14,501 nt of DNA from Candidatus Kerfeldbacteria bacterium (GCA_016234305.1 JACRFM010000032.1:1-14501); one strand, 5' to 3'. Positions 1-6,593 are shown, numbered from the stretch's first letter. The notes: generated from the letters alone by a model not told the origin. Made by a program: numbers and translations.

Positions 1-71
1 CGCCACACTTTGCCAAAGCTTCGTGCGGTAAGTCATAAATGCTATGATTAGTAAATAATTTCTTATTTATT

Positions 72-392
72 ATGAATGATAGCCCATCAAGATACGAAGA
101 GTTCGCTAATGACCAAAAAGAGCGTCAAAAGTTGATAGATGATTTAATAGAATTGGTGCCTGGTTCTGTCTCGCAACCCACCAACGATATTCTAAAGATA
201 TTAGCTGATGCAAAAGGCCATAGTGCCTTACGGGATTCAGCTGTGTCCGTACTGGGTTACTTATCTAAAGACCCAAAGTATTCTAATGTCCGGAGTTCAG
301 GTGCGGGGTCTTATAAAGTTGAAGCTGACTTAGTTGAACCAGTGGCGGGTATTAGAAAAATTGAATACTATTTTAACAAAGATACAAGTTAA
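72..392 (+). CDS. small hypothetical protein (106 aa)
   Basis: I do not recognise this protein. It is 106 residues, soluble and charged, with no signal peptide or membrane helix. The N-terminal third (MNDSPSRYEEFANDQKERQKLIDDL) is hydrophilic and probably helical. The middle (about residues 32-65) looks like amphipathic helices, and the C-terminal part is richer in beta-formers (YKVEADLVEP..IRKIEYYF). The ATG at 72 follows an AT-rich stretch without a clear ribosome binding site. A TATGAT hexamer at 43-48 could be a -10 box, but no good -35 lies upstream. The gene ends with TAA only 7 nt before tRNA-Ser, so the tRNA promoter probably overlaps its 3' end. It could be a real small gene or a chance ORF; length and composition favour a real gene. 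Confidence 0.5.
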   Translation: MNDSPSRYEEFANDQKERQKLIDDLIELVPGSVSQPTNDILKILADAKGHSALRDSAVSVLGYLSKDPKYSNVRSSGAGSYKVEADLVEPVAGIRKIEYYFNKDTS

Positions 393-399
393 TTTTTAA

Positions 400-489
400 G
401 GAGAGATGGCCGAGCGGTCCAAGGCAAAGGTTTGCTAAACCTTGGCGCCTTCGGGTGCCTCGTGGGTTCGAATCCCACTCTCTCCGCCA
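400..489 (+). tRNA. tRNA-Ser (anticodon GCU)
   Basis: This is a complete 90-nt class II tRNA. The acceptor arm GGAGAGA (400-406) pairs perfectly with TCTCTCC (479-485), followed by discriminator G (486) and an encoded CCA (487-489). The anticodon stem AAGGT/ACCTT encloses loop TTGCTAA with GCT at 434-436, which reads the AGC/AGU serine codons. A long variable arm (GGCGCCTTCGGGTGCC) marks the serine class. The T-loop is GTTCGAATC. A weak promoter may lie in the end of the preceding gene (TTGAAT at 361-366, TACAAG at 383-388). Its 3' end is the apparent parent of a family of relics elsewhere in the window. Confidence 0.97.
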
Positions 490-529
490 TAACAAAACCA
501 CTCACCTTTTATGGTGGGTGGTTTTGTTA
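490..529 (+). terminator. hairpin terminator after tRNA-Ser
   Basis: Immediately after the CCA, arm TAACAAAACCACTCACC (490-506) pairs with GGTGGGTGGTTTTGTTA (513-529) across a 6-nt loop, with one T-G wobble. The descending arm contains the run TTTT. Similar hairpins starting TAACAAAA or TAATAAAA follow tRNA-tail relics at 4599, 5913 and 7338. Confidence 0.7.
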
Positions 530-553
530 TATGATTGAAGATAGGTAGGGATT

Positions 554-667
554 TGAAGGGCGCGAGAAACCCCGCCGATGGCGGGGTGAGTGTAGCGCCC
601 AGGCTCCGAGTCGGAGCGAGGAGGAATTCCACTCCTTCCGCCACGACAACTTTTTATCGGCAGACCC
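554..667 (+). repeat. tRNA-tail relic with GC-rich hairpins and conserved 3' tail
   Basis: The stretch 625-643 reads AATTCCACTCCTTCCGCCA, which is spaced like the end of a class II tRNA (CCAC, 7-nt acceptor strand TCCTTCC, G, CCA). Exactly 90 nt upstream of the CCA end, TGAAGGG (554-560) can form 6 of 7 pairs with TCCTTCC. Between them are GC-rich hairpins: GGGCGC/GCGCCC enclosing CCCCGCC/GGCGGGG, and GCTCC/GGAGC. The T-loop is not canonical (GAGGAAT rather than TTCGAAT), so this is not a working tRNA. The tail 644-667 (TATCGGCAGACCC at its end) matches 4820-4843 at about 19 of 24 positions. The rest of the 490-857 gap holds only a small hairpin at 672-693 (AAGCCCGC/GCGGGTTT). Confidence 0.6.
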
Positions 668-670
668 ACA

Positions 671-695
671 AGCCCGCTATTTTAGCGGGTTTTGT
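671..695 (+). terminator. possible small terminator hairpin
   Basis: AAGCCCGCT and AGCGGGTTTT pair around a short AT loop and are followed by TGTG rather than a long T-run. It lies directly after the tRNA-tail relic and may be part of that repeat rather than a gene terminator. Confidence 0.4.
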
Positions 696-857
696 GATTC
701 TTAATTTTGGCAAAAAACAAGCAACCCAATGGGATTCAAATTAAAAGATTGGAGAACAAAATATCATAGCCCACTATCGTCAATAAGGTATTATAAAATC
801 CGTACCAACCATGGTATATTTACTAGAGTAAACTGATAAAAGACAACCCCCCGTTCT

Positions 858-2573
858 ATGACTCAAGATGAAGCGCTAACAATCCTCAAAACCGGCGTCA
901 ATGCTTTTCTGACCGGCGAACCAGGCAGCGGAAAAACACATACAATCAATCGCTATATTAGCTGGTTATGCGGTCACAACATACAAGTCGCCGTTACCGC
1001 CTCAACCGGAATTGCCGCCACACACATTAGCGGCTCTACGATTCATTCGTGGAGCGGCATTGGCGTGAAACGTAAGCTTACGTCCCGTGATTTAGGTGTT
1101 ATCGCTAGCAAGAGCCGAATCGTACAACGAATAAGGAATGCTCATGTACTCATTATTGACGAGGTTTCCATGCTGGCGGCCGAGACCTTAACCATGGTTG
1201 AAACCGTTTGCCGAAAAATTCGTGGCGAGGAAGTGCCATTTGGCGGACTGCAAGTTATTCTAGTCGGTGACTTTTTTCAATTACCACCCATTGTGTCACC
1301 AGAGCCTTTTATTGATGACGGGCAATCCTCACTAATTGCGCCAGACATCCAACGCTCCCGATTCGCGTTTTCTGCTCCGGCTTGGCAGGCGCTAAAACCA
1401 ATCACCTGCTATCTTTCTGAACAGCATCGACAAGAAGATGAAGAATTTTTGAAATTTCTCTCAGCCCTGCGTCAAGGAACGGTGACGACTTCTCACCGCT
1501 CCTTACTACAAACACGGGCAACTAAGGTGTCACAAAAAGGCGCCACCCAGCTTTTTTCTCATAATATCAATGTTGACCGTATCAATGACGCCGAGCTAAA
1601 AAAACTATCAGGCGCGGAACAAGCCTTTATTATGACGAGCCAAGGACCGGCCCAGCTTGTCGCACAGTTGCAACGCGGTTGCTTATCGCCAGAAAAGTTA
1701 ACCCTTAAAATCGGGGCTAAGGTAATGTTCACCAAAAACGAGCCCTCATTCAAATTTGTAAACGGCACACTCGGAACGGTTACTGGATTCGACAAAGAAA
1801 ACGCCTATCCGATAATAAAAACACTAACCGGGCGGAACGTCGTGGCAGAACCAATGGAGTGGAGTTTGGAAGACAATGGCAAAATTTTGGCGCGTATTAC
1901 GCAAGTGCCCCTGCGTCTGGCCTGGGCCATTACGGTGCACAAGAGTCAAGGAATGTCGCTTGACGCCGCCCACATGGATTTATCCCAGGTCTTTGAGTAC
2001 GGCCAAGGCTACGTGGCACTGTCACGCGTACGCACGCTCGCTGGCCTGACACTGGCAGGTATTAATGAACGCGCGCTTGAAGTACACCCGGAGATTCAAA
2101 CCAAGGATAGTGAGTTTCGCCGGGCCAGCCAAATGGCTAGGGAACAATTCTCCCGTATTCCAGCCGTGGAGCTTTTAAAAAAGCAACATAATTTCATCCG
2201 CCTCTGTGGTGGAAGCGTCAGCGTCGAGTACCAAACAAAAAAAGAAAAAATACCTGGTTCGACCTACGACACCACCCACACACTGCTTTTACAAAAATTG
2301 TCAGCCCAAGCTGTGGCTAAAGAACGAGGCCTGACTTTTGGAACCATCCTTAATCATATAGAAAAACTTGTTGCTCAAAGAAAGCTGTATCCAAATCGTG
2401 ACCTCGCCTACCTCAAGCCGGAACCGAGACGCTATGAAAAAATCAGGCTGGCGTTTGAAAAAGTGCAACAACAGACTGGCAAAACGCGCCTCTCGCGTGT
2501 TCGCGAGACGCTGGGAGATAGTTTCAGTTTTGAAGAATTACGTATGGCGCGATTATTTTTGGACCTCAACTGA
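858..2573 (+). CDS. PIF1/RecD-like superfamily 1B DNA helicase with C-terminal HTH_40-type domain
   Basis: This is an ATP-dependent 5'-3' DNA helicase of the PIF1/RecD2-like SF1B group, expected to unwind DNA in replication, recombination or repair in the cytoplasm. The full motif set is visible: Walker A GEPGSGKT (20-27), TASTGIAA (48-55), Walker B IIDEVSML (99-106), GDFFQLPP (137-144), EQHRQ (188-192), TVHKSQGMSLD (359-369) and the arginine-finger motif GYVALSRVR (384-392). After the core, residues about 466-551 (STYDTTHTLLLQKLSAQAVA.., GLTFGTILNHIEKLV) resemble the HTH_40 helix-turn-helix found at the C-terminus of some RecQ and PIF1-like helicases. The 571-aa length suits this architecture. 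The ATG at 858 has no clear ribosome binding site. The gene ends in TGA, showing that TGA is a stop here. It is the first gene of the block bounded by tRNA-Ser and its relic. Family is certain, exact role is not. Confidence 0.92.
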   Translation: MTQDEALTILKTGVNAFLTGEPGSGKTHTINRYISWLCGHNIQVAVTASTGIAATHISGSTIHSWSGIGVKRKLTSRDLGVIASKSRIVQRIRNAHVLIIDEVSMLAAETLTMVETVCRKIRGEEVPFGGLQVILVGDFFQLPPIVSPEPFIDDGQSSLIAPDIQRSRFAFSAPAWQALKPITCYLSEQHRQEDEEFLKFLSALRQGTVTTSHRSLLQTRATKVSQKGATQLFSHNINVDRINDAELKKLSGAEQAFIMTSQGPAQLVAQLQRGCLSPEKLTLKIGAKVMFTKNEPSFKFVNGTLGTVTGFDKENAYPIIKTLTGRNVVAEPMEWSLEDNGKILARITQVPLRLAWAITVHKSQGMSLDAAHMDLSQVFEYGQGYVALSRVRTLAGLTLAGINERALEVHPEIQTKDSEFRRASQMAREQFSRIPAVELLKKQHNFIRLCGGSVSVEYQTKKEKIPGSTYDTTHTLLLQKLSAQAVAKERGLTFGTILNHIEKLVAQRKLYPNRDLAYLKPEPRRYEKIRLAFEKVQQQTGKTRLSRVRETLGDSFSFEELRMARLFLDLN

Positions 2574-2755
2574 CACTTCAGTCTCCAACATCATCACTCA
2601 ACCTTGCTACTTAATTTATTATAGTAACGTTTCCGCTGTTTATACTGCGATTCCGGAAAAGTATCTACTGACTTGTTAATTTCTGATTTATGATTCAAAC
2701 TAAATGTGATAGGGGCGAAAGGAATTTTTTATTAGTATTATATTAACGATAAACT

Positions 2756-3385
2756 ATGAGCAAGACCACCGCATTATTCCCAAAAATAAAAAACGAGGTG
2801 GATTTTTATAAATCTATACGCGCCGTCATTGCTGAGAAACGCCATGTTAACTATTTGCAAGATGTTATCCAACAATACGAGGATTATAAACAGATGTTCG
2901 CTGGCGTATTTATCCCGCCAAACGATCACTACAATTCCGTGTTTCGATTTCGAGTGGACTATCTGCTAAAGCATCCGGTATGGCGCGTGTTTGAAATACT
3001 TGGTTGCCAGTCTTTCAATGAATTAGCGATGTCTATTATTGATTATATGGACTGGGCTAATGATCACATGCACGCGTTCTATCTGCCTGAGAAAACAGGA
3101 AAGTCAATATCTTACGAATATACCAAATACGGCATCTACGCACCACAATGGGAAGATGATCCATTTCCGACATATAAAACAGACAATGTACTGATTGCCC
3201 ATCTTGATTACCAAAAATACCCTAAACTTGGTTTCGTATTTGACTTTGGAGACGGGCATCGTTTTAACGTTTCTTTTCAAAACATACGTGCTTCAAAAAA
3301 ACAAGACAGCCGTGAAACATTGCCACGCCTCATTGACCAGCGCGGCGTTGGTCCGGAACAATATCCTGATTTCGAGGAAGAATAG
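2756..3385 (+). CDS. pRiA4b ORF-3-like protein (IS1096 TnpR-type passenger family)
   Basis: This 209-aa soluble protein resembles the pRiA4b ORF-3 family (PRiA4_ORF3), which often accompanies mobile elements such as IS1096 but has no proven biochemical role. The signature is in the second half: VFDFGDGHRFNV (161-172), matching the family's YDFGDxWxH block, then GVGPEQYPDFEE (197-208), matching the family's C-terminal G-x-PPED-like ending. Upstream, VFEILGCQSFNELAMSIIDYMDWANDHMHAFYL (78-110) fits the family's conserved N-terminal strand-helix. No transposase lies beside it. It ends 11 nt before the convergent Fic gene. The ATG at 2756 follows an AT-rich stretch without a clear ribosome binding site. 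Family assignment is by motif recognition and fairly secure; function is unknown. Confidence 0.75.
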   Translation: MSKTTALFPKIKNEVDFYKSIRAVIAEKRHVNYLQDVIQQYEDYKQMFAGVFIPPNDHYNSVFRFRVDYLLKHPVWRVFEILGCQSFNELAMSIIDYMDWANDHMHAFYLPEKTGKSISYEYTKYGIYAPQWEDDPFPTYKTDNVLIAHLDYQKYPKLGFVFDFGDGHRFNVSFQNIRASKKQDSRETLPRLIDQRGVGPEQYPDFEEE

Positions 3386-3396
3386 AAAGAATATAT

Positions 3397-4449
3397 CTAC
3401 ACTTTTCGATACCGCGTCGTCCTTCCTTGACCTATCCGTTCTACTTTTTTTAACCGCAGTAAAACATCCAGCGCCTGCGACACTGTTGGTCGAGCAATTT
3501 TAGCGGCTTTAGCTATCTCCCCTGGGGTAGCTTCAGCCACACCTTCAAGATACCGCCAAACAGCCAGTTGCTTCGGAGATAAAAGTTTCTCAATATTCTC
3601 ATGAGACAGCAGGTCAATGGCTTGGTGCGCCTGTTCAAGTGAGATATTTAAAAAGAATTCAAGCCAAGGTGCAATATTTTCGCGTTCCGTTCCCAGCGTT
3701 GATTGACTCTGACGCAAGGCGACATAGTAATCCGCCTTGTTATCTTCCACTAATTTCTCCTGTGAAATATATGGCACGTACTCATACCCAGCTCTGAGCA
3801 AAAGAAGATTCGTGAGAATACGGGAAAGTCGCCCATTGCCATCTTGAAACGGATGAACCGCCAAAAATTCTATCAGGAAACTGCCAATGACCAACAGCGG
3901 ATGATTTTCTTTTCGCTTCAGAGCGGCAGTTGTCCACTCCACCAACTCCTGCATCTGTTTTGGCGTCAGGTACGCCGGAGTGGTTGCAAAAATTACGCCA
4001 ACGGATTTACCAGACTCGTCAAACATCTCAACTGAATTCTCCACTTTTTTGTACTCGCCACGGTGGCGAGCATCTTTTGATGCATATTTCAATAGCTCCC
4101 CATGGAGTTGCTTGATTACATTTTCCGTAAATGGAATGTGTTTCCAAGAAAGGAAAACATTTTCAAGGAGCTCAAAATACCCTTGCACTTCCTGTTTGTC
4201 GCGATTAGTGAATTTTTGTAACAACAGCCCTCGCATAAATTTTTCAACGTCTTCGTCAGACAATTTTGATCCCTCAATGCGAGTTGACGCGCCAGTTGAA
4301 GTCACCAAAACCGACCGCTTCAAACGCCCTAGCGCCTGCGGATTAAGTTTTGCCCCGCCAATCCATTGGCCTTTCAATAGGTCGATTTGATTGATGAGCG
4401 ACCAATTGGATTGAGGTATATTGCTAATACGCTTATCTCTATGTTCCAT
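3397..4449 (-). CDS. Fic-domain protein adenylyltransferase with C-terminal winged helix
   Basis: Fic proteins transfer AMP (or related groups) from nucleotides to hydroxyl side chains of target proteins. The catalytic motif HPFQDGNGRLSR (199-210) is intact, matching HPFx[D/E]GNGRxxR. A class II inhibitory motif, STRIEG (55-60, pattern [S/T]xxxE[G/N]), lies N-terminal to the Fic core, so E59 would be expected to block productive ATP binding until relieved. The flap region HRGEYKKVENSV (129-140) is present. Residues about 290-350 (SPKQLAVWRYLEG..TPGEIAKAAKIARPTVSQALDVLLRLKKVERIG) form a winged helix-turn-helix, so the protein may bind DNA and regulate itself. No separate antitoxin gene is adjacent, which fits a self-inhibited solo Fic. 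It converges with the pRiA4b ORF-3-like gene. The start at 4449 lies about 20-25 nt below a good promoter. Confidence 0.93.
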   Translation of the reverse strand: MEHRDKRISNIPQSNWSLINQIDLLKGQWIGGAKLNPQALGRLKRSVLVTSTGASTRIEGSKLSDEDVEKFMRGLLLQKFTNRDKQEVQGYFELLENVFLSWKHIPFTENVIKQLHGELLKYASKDARHRGEYKKVENSVEMFDESGKSVGVIFATTPAYLTPKQMQELVEWTTAALKRKENHPLLVIGSFLIEFLAVHPFQDGNGRLSRILTNLLLLRAGYEYVPYISQEKLVEDNKADYYVALRQSQSTLGTERENIAPWLEFFLNISLEQAHQAIDLLSHENIEKLLSPKQLAVWRYLEGVAEATPGEIAKAAKIARPTVSQALDVLLRLKKVERIGQGRTTRYRKV

Positions 4450-4477
4450 ATTTAATCTTATATTATAACTATATGAG

Positions 4478-4506
4478 ATTATATACGATTAAAACAATCT
4501 AGGCAA
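4478..4506 (-). promoter_or_regulatory. promoter for the Fic gene
   Basis: On the minus strand a -35 box TTGCCT (4501-4506) and a perfect -10 box TATAAT (4478-4483) are separated by exactly 17 nt. The expected transcript start lies near 4471, giving a leader of only about 20 nt with no Shine-Dalgarno site. A second TATAAT (4463-4468) lies nearer the gene but lacks a good -35. Confidence 0.65.
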
Positions 4507-4510
4507 GCTG

Positions 4511-4640
4511 GGCGAGAAACATTAATAATAATTTGGCTAAAATTAGACAAAATATGAACGGAGCGACCTACATAGTTCAAATCGCTTTTTCTCCGCCATA
4601 ATAAAATACCCCACTGTGTTTAGTGAAGTATTTTATTATA
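4511..4640 (+). repeat. degraded tRNA-Ser 3' tail followed by hairpin
   Basis: GTTCAAATC, then 11 nt, then GCCA (ending 4598) has exactly the spacing of tRNA-Ser GTTCGAATC...GCCA. The last part, CTCCGCCATAATAAAA (4591-4606), nearly repeats CTCCGCCATAACAAAA after the real tRNA (482-497). The T-stem does not pair, so it is a relic. Upstream, GGCGAGAAA (4511-4519) is complementary to TTTCTCCGCC at the relic's end apart from one bulged base, making an 88-nt tRNA-sized unit. The CCA is followed by hairpin TAATAAAATAC..CACT / AGTG..GTATTTTATTA (4599-4638), in the same position as the tRNA terminator. The rest of the gene-free stretch 4450-4920 holds the Fic promoter and the palindromes listed separately. 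Confidence 0.6.
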
Positions 4641-4649
4641 CGTGCGCTT

Positions 4650-4776
4650 AAGGGGTGTGGAATTCGAACGGGTGCGAGCGAAATATGAGCACAGCGAATA
4701 ATTGAGCGACAAACAATCCGAGTAAGCGCAGGATTGTTTGGCACCCAGGACAACGAAGTTAAGCGAAGCGAGACGA
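4650..4776. repeat. repeat-rich spacer with minus-strand T-arm-like motif and GCGAAGCGAG runs
   Basis: On the minus strand 4650-4672 reads GTTCGAATTCCACACCCCTT, which looks like a tRNA T-loop and acceptor strand without CCA. The stretch 4672-4776 has repeated GAGCGA/AAGCGAAGCGAGACGAGG words and a loose inverted pair, AACAATCC (4712-4719) and GGATTGTT (4732-4739). No believable coding sequence is seen; the open frame across it on the minus strand exists because the repeats lack stops. Confidence 0.4.
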
Positions 4777-4818
4777 GGCGGAACTCCCCTGCCTACCGGT
4801 AGGCAGGGGAGTTCCGCC
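4777..4818. repeat. perfect 42-bp palindrome containing the CCTGCCTACCGGTAGGCAGG repeat
   Basis: The arms 4777-4797 and 4798-4818 are exact reverse complements of 21 nt each with no spacer. The core 20 bp (4788-4807) belongs to a repeat family with further copies at 6653-6672 and 7304-7323. The right edge reads GAGTTCCGCCA and continues into the conserved tail AGATAATTTCTTATCGG.. (4820-4843), which also follows the relic at 643. There is no T-run, so it is not a typical terminator. Confidence 0.85.
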
Positions 4819-4819
4819 A

Positions 4820-4843
4820 AGATAATTTCTTATCGGCGGACCC
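4820..4843 (+). repeat. conserved post-CCA tail, second copy
   Basis: This 24-nt segment ends TATCGGCGGACCC and matches 644-667 at about 19 of 24 positions. In both places it follows TTCCGCCA. A shorter, more diverged version follows TTCCGCCA at 6542-6557. Confidence 0.6.
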
Positions 4844-4863
4844 GATTGCCTAAAAAATTGTAA

Positions 4864-4898
4864 ACAAAAACAACGACTTTTGTGGTCGTTGTTTTTGT
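4864..4898. terminator. strong hairpin terminator after the phosphatase gene, probably bidirectional
   Basis: ACAAAAACAACGAC (4864-4877) and GTCGTTGTTTTTGT (4885-4898) form a perfect 14-bp stem with a 7-nt loop. The A-run on one side and T-run on the other suit termination on both strands. It lies just beyond the stop of the minus-strand phosphatase gene. Confidence 0.75.
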
Positions 4899-4920
4899 AT
4901 ATTAACCAGTTAGTTTTGAA

Positions 4921-5706
4921 TCACAATTTACCAAGCTTAACACATTCTAATATTTCATCATGAAAAATCCCATTGGAAACTACACAGCCAAGCCCATCTT
5001 GGTCGTATCTTCTTTGGTCTCCATGTAAATCCGTAACTTTTCCACCGGCTTCCTCAGTAAGAATTTTTAATGCAGCAACATCATGAGCGTATTTTCCATA
5101 ATATACAGCGCCAACAAACTTCCCGTTAGCTACTTGGACACCGCCATAAATAAAAGAAGGAAATTTCATTTGCGTGCATTTCTTTTCACTTAGTGATTTT
5201 ACAAGTGGTAGGGGTGAAAAACCAACATCTTCTCCTGAAGCGCCAGTATTTAAATACGTATTTTTTAAAGTAGTATCCTTTGATACAAATATTTTTTGAC
5301 TATTTCTATATGCTCCGCCATTTTTACACGCCCAATACATATTTTTCATTATTGGATCATTTATTAATCCTAATATAGGCTGACCATTTGATTGGCCAAC
5401 AAGAGCAATTGAGAAAACAAATATTGGCAAACCACAAGAAAAAGCAATAGTTCCATCAATCGGATCACAAACCCAAACATATTGTGACCCTTCTTTTTTA
5501 TTGCTTTTTTCTTCTCCTAAAATACTATGGCTTGGATAATTTTCATTTATCCTTTTTATAACCAAATCATTAATTTCCGTATCAGCTTTAGTTAATGGCG
5601 TATCATCTTGCTTCCAAGTATTTTTCGTTTCAAAACTAAAATATTTTAAAGCTATTTCCTCGGCTTCTTTAGCCAGTTTTTTTGCAAATTCTAAATATTC
5701 TTTCAT
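4921..5706 (-). CDS. inositol-monophosphatase-family phosphatase
   Basis: This is a Mg2+-dependent, typically lithium-sensitive phosphatase of the IMPase/FBPase-like superfamily. Members hydrolyse inositol phosphate, histidinol phosphate, fructose bisphosphate or adenosine 3',5'-bisphosphate. The metal-site motifs are in order: GEE (64-66), DPIDGT (81-86) and HDVAALKILTEEAGG (208-222). Here H208-D209 replaces the usual Trp-Asp, but D209, the metal ligand, is kept. ADTEIND (41-47) fits the N-terminal D-x-E-ND motif. At 261 aa it has normal family length. DGT is followed by IAF rather than NF, closer to HisN-type members than to classical IMPases, but the substrate cannot be told from sequence. 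The gene is more AT-rich than the Gre and reductase genes that follow. It stands alone between a terminator and a 319-nt spacer. Confidence 0.92.
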   Translation of the reverse strand: MKEYLEFAKKLAKEAEEIALKYFSFETKNTWKQDDTPLTKADTEINDLVIKRINENYPSHSILGEEKSNKKEGSQYVWVCDPIDGTIAFSCGLPIFVFSIALVGQSNGQPILGLINDPIMKNMYWACKNGGAYRNSQKIFVSKDTTLKNTYLNTGASGEDVGFSPLPLVKSLSEKKCTQMKFPSFIYGGVQVANGKFVGAVYYGKYAHDVAALKILTEEAGGKVTDLHGDQRRYDQDGLGCVVSNGIFHDEILECVKLGKL

Positions 5707-6025
5707 AAAATGATGACACTATTTTAAAACTTTTTTCTTCGCATATTCTGTATTTTATCACTTTTAACCAATTCTTTGAAGCACTATCCCATTGGTCACT
5801 TTTTGTAAATTAGACAACGACCTGAGTGCTTGAAAAAACAGTTTAACCAAATCGTCAAAATGATTTGTAATATCTGTATATTTTAAGCACTTAACCCAAG
5901 CAGACCGCCATAACAAAAACATTCACCCCCCTTGCGGATGGACGATTTTGTTATATGATGATAAGAGGAATAAATATATTTATCTAATGACAAATGTGTA
6001 CTTTAGCTGCTAAAAGACCAATCAA
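5707..6025. other. gene-free AT-rich spacer
   Basis: The part nearest 5706 should hold the phosphatase promoter, but I see only weak boxes on the minus strand (TTGGTT, then GAATAT at 17 nt). AAGCACT (5779-5785) and AGTGCTT (about 5824-5830) enclose GGTC/GACC and could pair, but this is weak. The right part is a repeat relic listed separately. No ORF of note is present. Confidence 0.5.
5884..5957 (+). repeat. tRNA-tail relic, internally deleted copy of the element at 7225-7372
   Basis: AGCACTTAACCCAAG (5885-5899) matches GCACTTAACCCGAG near 7228-7241. Then CCGCCATAACAAAAA matches 7332-7346, and the following CTTGCGG..GGACGATTTT matches CTTGTGG..GGACGATTTT at 7357-7373. The copy at 7.2 kb has about 90 nt more between the first two blocks. 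TAACAAAA and TTTTGTTA form an outer stem, as in the tRNA-Ser terminator. TTGTTA, 17 nt, TAAATA follows and might act as a weak promoter for the Gre gene. Confidence 0.6.
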
Positions 6026-6523
6026 ATGCAAATTCCCATACGAAAATCAGGCAAATACACTCACGCTAAATCCGACCCGCATCTGACCGTAATAAAACTA
6101 GGTGAGCTTAAGCGTGAACTGGAAAACCTGAAACTGCGCCGGCCGCGGGCCGCCACGGAAGTTAAACGGCTGGCGGCCATGGGCGACTTTTCCGAAAACG
6201 CCGCCTATGCCCTGGCCAAAGGGCGCCTGCGTAACCTAAACCAAAGAATTGTGGAGCTGACAGAACAGCTAAAAAGCGCCCAGGTAATTACACCAGCTAA
6301 AAATGCAGCGACGGTGCAGCTTGGTCACCGCGTAACTATTGCCATTGCCGGCAAACAAAAAACTTACCGGCTGCTCGGTTCGGCCGAAGCTAATCCAAGT
6401 CAGGGGGTTATCTCTCACCGCTCGCCTATTGGTTCTGCCTTAATAGGGCATAAAACGGGCGACAGCGTAACCTACCAATCAGCGGCCGGAAATATTGAAT
6501 GTAAAATAATCAAAATAGAGTAA
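6026..6523 (+). CDS. GreA/GreB-family transcription elongation factor
   Basis: Gre factors insert a coiled coil into the RNA polymerase secondary channel and trigger cleavage of backtracked RNA. The 165-aa length is normal. The N-terminal coiled coil spans about residues 25-88, with tip motif MGDFSENAAYALAKGRLRNLNQRI (52-75) carrying the acidic residues D54 and E57 needed for cleavage. The C-terminal FKBP-like domain has YRLLGSAEANPSQGVISHRSPIGSALIGHKTGD (114-146), matching the Gre SPI..ALIG..GD signature. The AAxxGDxSENAxYxxxKxRLR pattern is nearer to GreB than GreA. The first 20 residues (IPIRKSGKYTHAKSD) are an unusual basic extension. No Shine-Dalgarno site is seen before the ATG. The stop codon TAA overlaps the first base of a tRNA-tail repeat. 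The gene is more GC-rich than the upstream phosphatase gene. Confidence 0.9.
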   Translation: MQIPIRKSGKYTHAKSDPHLTVIKLGELKRELENLKLRRPRAATEVKRLAAMGDFSENAAYALAKGRLRNLNQRIVELTEQLKSAQVITPAKNAATVQLGHRVTIAIAGKQKTYRLLGSAEANPSQGVISHRSPIGSALIGHKTGDSVTYQSAAGNIECKIIKIE

Positions 6524-6557
6524 ATTCCAACCCTTCCGCCACAATAATTTTCTATCA
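6523..6557 (+). repeat. tRNA-tail relic directly after the Gre gene
   Basis: AATTCCAACCCTTCCGCCA (6523-6541) differs from AATTCCACTCCTTCCGCCA (625-643) at only a few positions. It is followed by CAATAATTTTCTATC, resembling the conserved tails at 644 and 4820. No 5' half of a tRNA is present. Confidence 0.55.
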
Positions 6558-6593
6558 ATTAAAAACTTCCCTACTCAGACTATTCAAATCTGT

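Noticed and set aside
435..644. Minus-strand frame with the peptide GGESGIRTHEAPEGAKV
   Set aside because: This is the antisense reading of tRNA-Ser and the following repeat. GESGIRTHE-type peptides are a well-known product of mistranslating tRNA-Ser genes.
4777..4818. Palindrome as an intrinsic terminator or replication origin
   Set aside because: There is no T-run after it, no DnaA-box cluster or AT-rich unwinding region beside it, and the core recurs elsewhere as a repeat.
4620..4820. Minus-strand frame across the palindrome and GCGAAGCGAG repeats
   Set aside because: Composition follows the repeats (PCLPVGRGV from the palindrome), there is no domain, and no promoter or ribosome binding site.
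5779..5830. Structured RNA in the spacer after the phosphatase gene
   Set aside because: Only short pairs (AAGCACT/AGTGCTT, GGTC/GACC) with long loops are seen and there is no promoter or terminator around them; pairing this weak is expected by chance.
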